Shown piece by piece: positions 1 to 7,081 of a stretch of DNA of 23,324 nucleotides (positions within the stretch are counted from its first letter, which is position 1; every line of letters begins with the position of its first letter). The translations under genes were made by a program, and so were the position numbers. The notes beneath the pieces were generated by a model that was not told the origin of the DNA, did no database searches, and was given only the letters and a program-made list of their open reading frames with translations. Source of the DNA: SSS58A sp041648155 (GTDB taxonomy: Bacteria; Krumholzibacteriota; Krumholzibacteriia; Krumholzibacteriales; Krumholzibacteriaceae); the NCBI GenBank assembly GCA_041648155.1, contig JBAZPL010000014.1, forward strand, positions 1-23,324, written 5' to 3'.

Positions 1-3
1 TAG

Positions 4-954
4 GAGATAGCGTATGCGAGCGAGGAGCTCGCGACGCTGGCAGAAAGTCTCAGGTTCCTCTCGACCGCGAGCGTGGAGGATTCGGTTTTCTGGCTCGACT
101 GGGGTCCCGATGGAGCCCTCAGGGAGATGTGCGGATCGCCGCTGGCGGTGGACCGCCCCTTCGCGGATTATCTCGAGGGGGTCCTCGGTTCGGCCGTTTT
201 CACCTCGGCAACACTCTCGCAGAACGGGAGCTTCGCGCTGCTCAGGGATCGGCTCGGCATGAGGTTTCTCGCTTCGAAACCCCGCGAGCTCGTCATTCCG
301 TCGCCGTTTCCGTTCGACGAGAATTGCCTGGTGCTCGTCGTTTCCGGCCTCGGGGATCCGAATCACGACGGTTTCGCCGCGCCGGTCGCGGAACTCGTCG
401 CCGGGCTCGCCGCCGGGGTCGGGCGCAGGACGATGGTGCTCTTCACTTCGTATCGTCTCTGCCGTTCCGTCGCGGAAGCGCTCGCGAGAAACGGCGTCGA
501 ACGCCCCGTTCTCGTGCAAGGGGCGGGAGAGAGCAGGGAAGCGCTGTCTGGAAAGCTGCGAAAGCATGAAGGAGGAGTGCTTCTCGGCGTCGCGAGCTTC
601 TGGGAGGGCGTCGATTTTCCCGGGGAGGAGCTCGAGGTGCTCGTCATCCCGAAGATTCCGTTCCCGGTCCCCGCGGAGCCGATCGTCGAGGCTCGATCGC
701 AGAGGTTTTCGTCGCTCGGCGAGGATCCATTCGAGAAGCTCTTTTTGCCCGAGGCGATCCTCCGCATGCGGCAGGGATCCGGACGCTTGATCAGGCGCAT
801 GAACGACCGCGGCGTCATCGTCATACTCGATTCGCGCCTGGGGACCAGGCCGTATGGGGGAACGATTCTCTCGTCGCTCCCGTCGAGGAACATAGAGCAC
901 GTGACGGTCGAGGAGTGCGTCGGGCGCGTCGCCCGGTGGTTCGCCGGAACCTGA
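4..954 (+). CDS. ATP-dependent DNA helicase, DinG/YoaA (XPD-like SF2) family, C-terminal part only
   Basis: The visible protein matches the second helicase domain of DinG-type SF2 helicases, which unwind DNA 5'-3' during repair and conflict resolution. Motifs seen in order are TSATLS (near base 206), ASFWEGVDFPGE (near 590), the family block PKIPFPVPAEP, and the arginine-finger motif QGSGRLIRR (near 770). The Walker A, Fe-S and Walker B parts would lie upstream and are not in the window. The similarity runs in frame back to about base 4, yet bases 1-3 are an in-frame TAG. The only common start codons inside are GTG at 73 and ATG at 127, both too late for a complete helicase. The gene is therefore either truncated by the window with an error at its edge, or genuinely interrupted. 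TAG ends several other genes here, so recoding is unlikely. Family call is strong; intactness is unknown. Confidence 0.85.
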   Translation, partial: EIAYASEELATLAESLRFLSTASVEDSVFWLDWGPDGALREMCGSPLAVDRPFADYLEGVLGSAVFTSATLSQNGSFALLRDRLGMRFLASKPRELVIPSPFPFDENCLVLVVSGLGDPNHDGFAAPVAELVAGLAAGVGRRTMVLFTSYRLCRSVAEALARNGVERPVLVQGAGESREALSGKLRKHEGGVLLGVASFWEGVDFPGEELEVLVIPKIPFPVPAEPIVEARSQRFSSLGEDPFEKLFLPEAILRMRQGSGRLIRRMNDRGVIVILDSRLGTRPYGGTILSSLPSRNIEHVTVEECVGRVARWFAGT

Positions 955-980
955 ACACCCGCTGAACATGCGCTTTGGAG

Positions 981-1009
981 TTGCCCAATCGGCGCAAAAG
1001 CCGTATCGT
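981..1009 (+). promoter_or_regulatory. possible sigma-70-type promoter for hutU
   Basis: TTGCCC (981-986) and TATCGT (1004-1009) are separated by 17 bases. Each matches four of six consensus positions, and the pair lies 38 bases before the hutU start codon. A short CGGC/GCCG inverted repeat (990-1003) lies in the spacer and could be an operator. This is a consensus match only. Confidence 0.3.
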
Positions 1010-1046
1010 CAATGCGAAATTCCAGGGTTTCGGAGGTGAGGATCTT

Positions 1047-2702
1047 ATGCAAAAGCGAACCATCAGAGCGCCGCGGGGGACCGCGATCAGCTGCAAGAGC
1101 TGGTTCACGGAGGCGCCGCTCCGCATGCTCATGAACAATCTCGATCCCGAGGTCGCGGAGCGTCCGGAGGATCTCGTCGTATACGGCGGGCGCGGCAAGG
1201 CCGCCCGGAACTGGGAATGCTACGACGCGATCGTCAGCACGCTGCGCGGCCTCGAGTCGGACGAAACGCTCCTCGTTCAATCGGGAAAACCGGTAGCCGT
1301 TTTCAGAACGCACGAGGACGCGCCGCGTGTGCTCATCGCCAATTCGCTTCTGGTTCCGCGGTGGGCGACGTGGGAGGACTTCTGGGAGCTCGAAGCGAAG
1401 GGACTCACGATGTACGGTCAGATGACGGCCGGCTCGTGGATGTACATCGGCACGCAGGGTATTCTGCAGGGGACATTCGAGACCTTCGCCGAATGCGCGC
1501 GCCAGCGCTTCGGGGGCACCCTCGCGGGAAGATTTGTCCTCACCGCCGGGCTCGGCGGGATGGGCGGAGCGCAAACGCTCGCGGTCACGATGAACGGCGG
1601 CGTTTGCCTCGCCGTCGAGGTCGATGCCGACCGGATCAGGAGGCGCATCGAGACGCGCTATTGCGACGAGATGGAGTCCGATCTCGACACGGCGCTCGAG
1701 AAGGTGCGGCGGGCGATGAAGGAAAAGAGGGCCTACTCGATCGGGCTCCACGCGAACGCCGCCGACGTTTTTCCCGAGCTCGCGCGCCGCGGCGTCGTTC
1801 CGGACGTCGTCACCGACCAGACCTCCGCGCATGACGCCCTCAACGGCTATATCCCGCGCGGATACGACATGAAGCAGGCCGCCGGGCTCAGAGGCGCGAA
1901 TCCCGACCGCTACGTCAAGGAGGCGACCGAATCGATCGTCCTTCACGTGCAGGCGATGATCGATTTGCAGGAGAGCGGGGCGGTCGTTTTCGATTACGGC
2001 AACAATATCCGCGGCCAGGCCGAGAAGGGAGGGCTCTCGAACGCCTTCGCCTTCCCCGGCTTTGTGCCCGCGTTCATCCGGCCCATGTTCTGCACGGGCA
2101 GGGGACCGTTTCGGTGGATCGCGCTTTCGGGAGACGAGAAGGACATCTATCGCACCGATGAGCTCGCCCTCGAGCTGTTTCCCGACAACGAATCGCTCGG
2201 CCGCTGGATCAAGCTCGCGCGGGAAAAGGTCGCATTCCAGGGCCTTCCGGCCCGCATCTGCTGGCTGGGCTACGGCGAGAGAGAGCGCTTCGGGATCGCT
2301 TTGAACGATCTCGTCGCGAAAGGAGATCTGTCGGCTCCGATCGTTATCGGCCGAGACCATCTCGATTCCGGCTCCGTCGCCTCCCCGTTCCGCGAGACTG
2401 AAGCGATGCGCGACGGGAGCGACGCGATCGCCGACTGGCCGATTCTGAACGCCCTGCTCAACGCCTCCTGCGGGGCCGCCTGGGTCTCGGTGCATCATGG
2501 CGGAGGGGTAGGGATGGGGCTTTCGATCCACGCCGGGCTCGGCGTCGTGGCCGACGGAACGGTGAAAGGGCGCGAGAAACTGGCGCGCTGCCTGCGGTGC
2601 GACCCTGGCACAGGGATTGCAAGACATGCGGATGCCGGATATGAGATAGCCATTGAAAAGGCGAAAGATGCAGGGCTTCACATACCCATGCTCAAGAAAT
2701 GA
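1047..2702 (+). CDS. hutU: urocanate hydratase (urocanase)
   Basis: Second enzyme of histidine breakdown: it hydrates urocanate to 4-imidazolone-5-propanoate in the cytosol, using tightly bound NAD+ as an electrophile. The 551-residue protein is the usual family length. Visible signatures are the dinucleotide-binding loop GLGGMGG (168-174), the DQTSAHDALNGY block (257-268), and FQGLPARICWLGYGE (397-411), where Cys405 corresponds to the conserved active-site-region cysteine. I chose ATG 1047 because GGAGGTGAG sits at 1032-1040; a TTG at 975 would add 24 residues unlike the family. hutI follows after a 108-base gap. The last ~35 codons (from about 2603) use many A/T-ending codons (ACA, ATT, GCA, AGA, CAT, ATA), unlike the GC-ending body, and they contain a sigma-54 promoter motif. 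Confidence 0.97.
   Translation: MQKRTIRAPRGTAISCKSWFTEAPLRMLMNNLDPEVAERPEDLVVYGGRGKAARNWECYDAIVSTLRGLESDETLLVQSGKPVAVFRTHEDAPRVLIANSLLVPRWATWEDFWELEAKGLTMYGQMTAGSWMYIGTQGILQGTFETFAECARQRFGGTLAGRFVLTAGLGGMGGAQTLAVTMNGGVCLAVEVDADRIRRRIETRYCDEMESDLDTALEKVRRAMKEKRAYSIGLHANAADVFPELARRGVVPDVVTDQTSAHDALNGYIPRGYDMKQAAGLRGANPDRYVKEATESIVLHVQAMIDLQESGAVVFDYGNNIRGQAEKGGLSNAFAFPGFVPAFIRPMFCTGRGPFRWIALSGDEKDIYRTDELALELFPDNESLGRWIKLAREKVAFQGLPARICWLGYGERERFGIALNDLVAKGDLSAPIVIGRDHLDSGSVASPFRETEAMRDGSDAIADWPILNALLNASCGAAWVSVHHGGGVGMGLSIHAGLGVVADGTVKGREKLARCLRCDPGTGIARHADAGYEIAIEKAKDAGLHIPMLKK
2606..2621 (+). promoter_or_regulatory. sigma-54 (RpoN) promoter motif inside the hutU 3' end, directed at hutI
   Basis: TGGCACA (2606-2612), GGGA, TTGC (2617-2620), then A at 2621 is a full match to the sigma-54 consensus TGGCAYR-N4-TTGCW. 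Transcription would start near 2632 and run about 180 bases to the hutI TTG. hut genes in some proteobacteria are driven by sigma-54 with NtrC- or CbrB-type activators, so the placement is biologically sensible. The bases also encode the conserved DPGTGIARHAD stretch of HutU. However, the codons used (ACA, ATT, GCA) are not the ones favoured in the rest of the gene, which hints that the DNA motif itself may be selected. Confidence 0.55.
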
Positions 2703-2730
2703 AGCCTGATTCTGACGGGCGTTAAAGCCG

Positions 2731-2771
2731 TGCTCATATGAGTTTGCGATTGCATGTTTGCATTTTGAGCA
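2731..2771. repeat. nested inverted repeats in the hutU-hutI gap
   Basis: TGCTCA (2731-2736) is complementary to TGAGCA (2766-2771). The first arm also lies in a 10-base palindrome, CTCATATGAG (2733-2742). Two TTGCAT repeats lie between the arms. The gap is AT-rich compared with everything around it. It could be an operator or a leader structure for the transcript from the sigma-54 motif at 2606. No T-run follows, so it is not a convincing terminator. Confidence 0.25.
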
Positions 2772-2810
2772 GCTATTGAAGGCTGGCTTGTTTCATAAAA
2801 GGAGTGGCGC

Positions 2811-4109
2811 TTGCTCCAGACGGTTGATCTGCTGCTTTGCGGCGCCGGACAGCTAGTGACCTGCCGCGGTTCCGAGAAGGGACCGAAGCGTGGCAAGAAT
2901 CTATCCGATCCCGGTATCGTTTCCGACGGGGCGCTTGCGGTTTCCGGGGGAGTCATTGTCTTTGCCGGTACCCGCGCGGATGTCGAAAAAGGAATCGGCG
3001 GAGCCAGGATTTCCCGGACGATCGATGCCGGCGGACGCGTCGTGATGCCGGGCTGGGTCGATCCCCATACGCACGCCGTCTTCTCGCGCTACCGTGCGGA
3101 CGAGTATGAGGCGCGCATTCGGGGAGAGGGCTACCTCGAGATCGAGCGCCGCGGGGGCGGGATCAGGAGGACGGTTCGTGAGGTGAGGGAAATGGACGAA
3201 GAGCGTCTCTTCGAGGTGAGCCGCAGGCGGCTCATGAAAATGCTCGAGGGGGGTACGACGACCATTGAGATCAAGAGCGGTTATGGGCTCGATCTCGAAG
3301 CCGAGCTCAAGATGCTCCGTGTCATCGCCCGCCTCGGGCGCGAGACCCCGCTCGACGTCGTGGCGACCTTCATGGGCGCGCATCAGAGGCCGCCCGAATT
3401 CGACGATACAAGGGCGTACGTGCGTGTTGTTATCGACGAGATGATCCCCGCCGTCGCGCGGAAGAAGCTCGCCGAGTTCATAGACGTTTTCTGCGAGAAG
3501 GGTGTCTTCGGCGTCGAAGAGACACGGGAAATTCTCGAGGCGGGGCGCACCGCCGGCTTCGGTCTGAAAGTGCACGCGGACGAGATCACGCCGATGGGAG
3601 GCGCGGAGCTCGCCGCGCGCATGGGCGCGATCTCCGCCGAACATCTCACGAAGATATCAAGCGCCGGAATACGCGCGCTCGCCGAATCGGATACGATCGC
3701 CATTCTGCTGCCGAGCACGACCTTCGCGCTCGGCTCGCGCGATTTCGCTCCCGCGAGGGAGATGATCGAACGCGGAGTCGCCGTGGCGCTCGCGACCGAT
3801 TTCAATCCGGGGAGCTCTCCCTCGTGCTCGATGCCGTTTGCGGTTGCCGTCGCCTGTTCCCAGATGCGCATGACACCGGCCGAGGCGATCAATGCGGCGA
3901 CGATCAACGCGGCGCACGCCGTCGGCAGGGGCGCCCAATACGGCTCCCTCGAAAAGGGGAAAAAGGCAGATTTCGTCGTGTACGACGTGGAAGATTACCG
4001 GGAGATTCCATCGCGGGTGGGAGCTGACCACGCGATCACCGTCGTCAAGAACGGCGCCGTCGTCCGGGAACGCCCCGCGTTCGAGACGGCAAGCGAGGTC
4101 GGGTTTTGA
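2811..4109 (+). CDS. hutI: imidazolonepropionase
   Basis: Third enzyme of histidine catabolism: a zinc/iron amidohydrolase that opens 4-imidazolone-5-propanoate to N-formimino-L-glutamate. At 432 residues it is slightly longer than usual because of an N-terminal insertion around residues 19-37. Metal ligands are visible as His86 and His88 in DPHTH, His255 in HADEI and Asp330 in ATDFNPGS. These have the same relative spacing as in Bacillus subtilis HutI. Family blocks KSGYGLDLE (155-163) and GAISAEHL (272-279) are present. The start is a TTG with GGAG (2801-2804) six bases before it; no better in-frame start is visible. It lies 108 bases after hutU and overlaps the TPR gene by 4 bp, implying translational coupling. 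A sigma-54 motif at 2606 may drive it. hutH and hutF/hutG are not in the window. Confidence 0.96.
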   Translation: MLQTVDLLLCGAGQLVTCRGSEKGPKRGKNLSDPGIVSDGALAVSGGVIVFAGTRADVEKGIGGARISRTIDAGGRVVMPGWVDPHTHAVFSRYRADEYEARIRGEGYLEIERRGGGIRRTVREVREMDEERLFEVSRRRLMKMLEGGTTTIEIKSGYGLDLEAELKMLRVIARLGRETPLDVVATFMGAHQRPPEFDDTRAYVRVVIDEMIPAVARKKLAEFIDVFCEKGVFGVEETREILEAGRTAGFGLKVHADEITPMGGAELAARMGAISAEHLTKISSAGIRALAESDTIAILLPSTTFALGSRDFAPAREMIERGVAVALATDFNPGSSPSCSMPFAVAVACSQMRMTPAEAINAATINAAHAVGRGAQYGSLEKGKKADFVVYDVEDYREIPSRVGADHAITVVKNGAVVRERPAFETASEVGF

Positions 4110-5572
4110 GCAAGGCGAATCAGATACGTCAGAAGGCGCAGGAATTCCTGAGCAAGGGCCATATCGACAAGGCCATTCAGGAGTACCGCCGCCTCCTTAC
4201 GATCGAATCGAAGAACCCGAATCTCTACAATGAGCTCGGCGATATATACCTGCGCGCCGGAGACAAGGCGCAGGCGGTGCAGAATTTCGAAAAGGCAGCG
4301 ACGATATACGAGAAGGTCGCCCTCTACAACAACGCGGTCGCCGTATGCAAGAAAATCCTGCGAGTCGATCCCGAGAAGATCGATACGATGTTCAGGCTCG
4401 GAGAGCTCAGGGCGAAACAGAAGCTCACCGGCGAAGCGGTCACGTTTTTTACGCAATATGTCGAGGCCGTTCTCGAGAATCCGCAGGTCCTTCTTCCGCG
4501 GGCGCAGAAGGATGTCGATCTCATGCTCGAGCTCATGCCGTCGAACGAGGCCATACTGGCGATGGCTGTCGGGATCTACGAGCAGCTCGGCATGAAGTTG
4601 AAGGCGATCGAGGTCTACGGGAGGCTTGTCGCGATCGCCGTGCAGGAGAAGGATTCAAAACGGCAGATCCGATACGCGCAAAAGATCGAGGAGATAAAGG
4701 CCGCTCTCTCGCCCGCGGAGCTGGAGAATCTGCAAACGGCCGAGACCGTCGAGGAAGGGGTTGCGACCCCGATAGCCGGAGAAATGTCGCCGTCGCCGGC
4801 GGATGTCCCGGCCGCAGAGGTCGATTCCGATGAGCTCGCCGCGCCTCCTCCGGCCGATTCAATTCCTGTGCCTCCCGACGTCGAACCCGCGCCCGCCGCG
4901 GCCGAAGCGGAGACCGAAGACGGAAAGCCGGACGAATCCGGCATCGATGTCGGCATGGATGAGGCGGTGGAAGAGGCGGAGATGGTCGCCGCGATGAGCC
5001 AGGGGCGCGAAGCCATCGGGACGGGCGGATCATTCGCCGATCGCCGAAAGCCTTCGGAGGACGGGACGTCTGAAAGCGCGAACGAGGTTCTTTCCGGCGG
5101 GACGCCTCCGGGCTTGCCGGATCCGCCGGCCGCGACCTTTGCCGAGACCGGCTCGGAACGTGGAGAAACCTTCGCCGAGGAGATAACGAGCGACGTCGAG
5201 AAGGACGACCTCAGGAGTCATTTCGATCTCGGCATGGCGTATCTGGAGATGGGGCTTTTCACCGAGGCGATCCGCGAGTTCCAGATCGCGTCCCGGGCCG
5301 AGGAGTTTCAGCTCAGCAGCATGGAAATGATCGGCTATTGCTTCCTCAAGTGCAATCAGCCGCGCCTCGCCGTGAAGCAATTGACGCACGCTCTCGAAAT
5401 CGAAAAAACGACAGGAGCGGGAAGTCTCGGCATTCATTATAATATCGGTCTCGCCTACGAGATACTCGGCGAGTTCGAGACCGCCCGGGAACATTTCGAG
5501 GAAGTCTACATCATGGATATGTCCTTTCGCGACGTCGCGGAAAAGATGAAAAAATTCAGCGCGGTTACCTGA
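4106..5572 (+). CDS. tetratricopeptide-repeat protein with two TPR blocks and an acidic linker
   Basis: No enzyme domain is visible, so this is probably a protein-protein scaffold. Residues 1-200 hold several TPR-like helical pairs, with LGDIYLRAGDKAQAVQNF and IYEQLGMKLKAIEVYGRL as clear examples. Residues 205-362 form a low-complexity linker rich in Ala, Pro, Glu and Asp. A second TPR block occupies 367-480, with FDLGMAYLEMGLFTEAIREF and YNIGLAYEILGEFETAREHF. I see no signal peptide or membrane segment. The TTG start shares the bases TTGA with the hutI stop, and GAGG lies 7 bases upstream. It is 11 bases from the next gene, so hutI, this gene and the PHP gene probably share a transcript. The split layout resembles scaffold proteins such as FimV only in general design. 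No function is assigned. Confidence 0.85.
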   Translation: MSKANQIRQKAQEFLSKGHIDKAIQEYRRLLTIESKNPNLYNELGDIYLRAGDKAQAVQNFEKAATIYEKVALYNNAVAVCKKILRVDPEKIDTMFRLGELRAKQKLTGEAVTFFTQYVEAVLENPQVLLPRAQKDVDLMLELMPSNEAILAMAVGIYEQLGMKLKAIEVYGRLVAIAVQEKDSKRQIRYAQKIEEIKAALSPAELENLQTAETVEEGVATPIAGEMSPSPADVPAAEVDSDELAAPPPADSIPVPPDVEPAPAAAEAETEDGKPDESGIDVGMDEAVEEAEMVAAMSQGREAIGTGGSFADRRKPSEDGTSESANEVLSGGTPPGLPDPPAATFAETGSERGETFAEEITSDVEKDDLRSHFDLGMAYLEMGLFTEAIREFQIASRAEEFQLSSMEMIGYCFLKCNQPRLAVKQLTHALEIEKTTGAGSLGIHYNIGLAYEILGEFETAREHFEEVYIMDMSFRDVAEKMKKFSAVT

Positions 5573-5583
5573 AGCGGGTCCCG

Positions 5584-6432
5584 ATGGAACCCCAGACAGC
5601 GCCCTGCGATCTCCACCTGCATTCAACTTACTCGGACGGGACAATGCCTCCCGAAGAGCTCGTGAGTTACGCGCACGCGATCGGGCTCTCCGCCGTCTCG
5701 ATCACCGACCATGACACGGTAAACGCTCAGGCTGAAGCGCTCGACGCGGGAAGGCGCTGCGGAATCGACGTCGTGACGGGGATAGAGTTCAGCATCGAGG
5801 AAGGCGGGTCGAGCATCCACATCCTCGGCTATTGCTTCGATCACGAGAATCGGGCGCTCGTGGCGAGCCTCGAGGAGCTCGCGCGCTCGCGCGTGACGAG
5901 GGCGGAAGAGATCGTGCGCAGGCTCGAAGAGAGAGGGGTATCGCTACCGTTCGAGGAGGTGCTCGCGGAAGCCGGTCGCGGGTGCGTCGGAAGACCGCAT
6001 ATCGCCCGCGTTCTGAAGAGGCGGGGGCATGTTTCGAGCGTTTCGGAAGCGTTTGCGCGCTATATCTCCGATAGCGCCCCCTGTCATGTTCCGAAGAAGG
6101 TGCTGCCCCGCACGGAGGTCATCCGGCTCATCTCGCAAGCGGGCGGCGTCGCCGTATGGGCGCATCCCGGATGGAATATCAGGAGAACGGATCTGGTAGA
6201 GCGACTCATCGCCTCCGGCGTGCGCGGCGTCGAGGTTTGGCACCCGAATCATACGGAGCGGATGCGGAAGGATATCCTGGAGCTCGCGCGTGAGCGCGGG
6301 CTTGTATGCACGGGCGGGTCCGATTTCCATTTCATAGAGCTGATTGAAGCGGATATCGGCGAGGTCACCGCTCCCTGCGAAAGCGTTTCCGCCCTGAGAA
6401 AGGCCGCCGCGGAAAAGCTACATTTGGCTTGA
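5584..6432 (+). CDS. PHP-domain phosphoesterase (RNase AM / YciV / TrpH-like)
   Basis: A 282-residue protein made of one PHP domain plus the usual inserted helical region. The family includes metal-dependent 3',5'-nucleoside bisphosphate phosphatases and 5'-3' exoribonucleases that trim short RNAs. Metal-binding motifs are in order: DLHLHSTYSDG (His11, His13, Asp18), SITDHDT (Asp42, His43), GIEFSIEEGG, RPHIARVL, VWAHPGW and the C-terminal GGSDFH. All expected ligands are present, so it should be active. There is no signal peptide, so it is cytosolic. ATG 5584 follows the TPR gene stop by 11 bases with only a weak ribosome site, suggesting coupling to the gene before. The exact substrate cannot be told from sequence; nucleotide phosphatase and RNA trimming are both possible. 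Confidence 0.93.
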   Translation: MEPQTAPCDLHLHSTYSDGTMPPEELVSYAHAIGLSAVSITDHDTVNAQAEALDAGRRCGIDVVTGIEFSIEEGGSSIHILGYCFDHENRALVASLEELARSRVTRAEEIVRRLEERGVSLPFEEVLAEAGRGCVGRPHIARVLKRRGHVSSVSEAFARYISDSAPCHVPKKVLPRTEVIRLISQAGGVAVWAHPGWNIRRTDLVERLIASGVRGVEVWHPNHTERMRKDILELARERGLVCTGGSDFHFIELIEADIGEVTAPCESVSALRKAAAEKLHLA

Positions 6433-6474
6433 CCCCCTTTCCGAGGCTCACGTAAAGTCCGAGGCATCGTACGA

Positions 6475-6508
6475 AGAGAAACGGTTCCCAGGACCTCGTC
6501 CCTTCTCT
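6475..6508 (+). promoter_or_regulatory. stem-loop in the leader of the ECF/TonB operon
   Basis: AGAGAA (6475-6480) pairs with TTCTCT (6503-6508). Inside, ACGGT pairs with ACC and GT through a small bulge, leaving a 7-base loop (6486-6492). It lies about 20 bases before the S-component start codon (ATG 6530). It does not match a riboswitch class I recognise, and it has no T-run for termination. It may be a leader regulatory structure. Confidence 0.28.
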
Positions 6509-6529
6509 ATCCACGGAGCGTTTGTTGGC

Positions 6530-7081
6530 ATGGCACACCGGCGCGAGCGCACGGTCATCCTCGCAGCTCTTTTCATCGCCCTGAGCGTGGCCCTCGGCTT
6601 TCTTCTCGCCGGGATTCCGAACGTCGAGCTCATGACGCTCACCGTTTTCATGGCGGGAATATTCTGCGGCGCGCGTCTCGGGGGCGCTATCGGCGCGCTC
6701 TCCAGTCTGCTCTTTTCCCTTCTCAATCAGTTCGGTCCGGCGCCGGCTCCGCTTCTTGCCGCGCAGGTTGCGGGTTTCGTTCTCATCGGTTCGGTGGGCG
6801 GGCTCATCGGGCCGCATCTCGCTCCGGCCCGCGCGTCGAGCGTCGCCGCGAGCGCCGCGGCCGGTTTCGCCCTTACGTTTGTATACGACGTCCTCACGAC
6901 GGTCGCGACCGCGTTCGTCGCGCTCGGGGCGTCTGGATTCATCGAGGGTCTCGGGGGTATCGCCGTCGCGGGAATCGGTTTTGCCGCAGTGCATGTAGGC
7001 GTCAATACCGCCCTTTTCGCCGTAGCCGTGCCGCCGCTCATGAAAGCGGTGCGCGCCTGGCAGGGAGGAGAAGCCTCATGA
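6530..7081 (+). CDS. ECF-type transporter S component (substrate-binding membrane subunit)
   Basis: A 183-residue, very hydrophobic protein with about six membrane helices, small-residue packing (GARLGGAIGALSSLL, 46-60) and a conserved loop (NQFGPAPAP). This is typical of S components of energy-coupling-factor vitamin importers. In that family the S protein binds a vitamin or precursor and uses a shared EcfA/EcfT module. No A or T gene is in the window, so it must use one encoded elsewhere or work alone. GGAG (6515-6518) precedes ATG 6530. The stop overlaps the ATG of the TonB receptor (ATGA), so both are translated together. That pairing implies uptake of one solute across both membranes. 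The substrate cannot be read from sequence; cobalamin is a reasonable guess only because of the BtuB-like partner. Confidence 0.8.
   Translation: MAHRRERTVILAALFIALSVALGFLLAGIPNVELMTLTVFMAGIFCGARLGGAIGALSSLLFSLLNQFGPAPAPLLAAQVAGFVLIGSVGGLIGPHLAPARASSVAASAAAGFALTFVYDVLTTVATAFVALGASGFIEGLGGIAVAGIGFAAVHVGVNTALFAVAVPPLMKAVRAWQGGEAS

Noticed and set aside
1..3. TAG recoded as an amino acid
   Set aside because: Several intact genes here (the pilT, pilS, ABC ATPase, permease and pilN genes) end at TAG at the expected family length.
363..2681. A 772-codon open frame on the minus strand
   Set aside because: It is antisense to the helicase and hutU genes, has no recognisable motif, and is Arg/Asp/His-rich as expected for a shadow frame in GC-rich DNA. 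The same applies to the other long minus-strand frames under hutI, pilB, pilT, pilS and the ABC genes.
6428..6458. TTGACC and TAAAGT as a sigma-70 promoter for the ECF/TonB genes
   Set aside because: The spacing is 19 bases and the -10 match is weak. The -35 also overlaps the PHP gene stop. Not enough to annotate.
6433..6529. Cobalamin riboswitch before the ECF/TonB pair
   Set aside because: The gap is only 97 bases and lacks the conserved B12-box, so a full riboswitch cannot fit. Only a simple stem-loop is visible.
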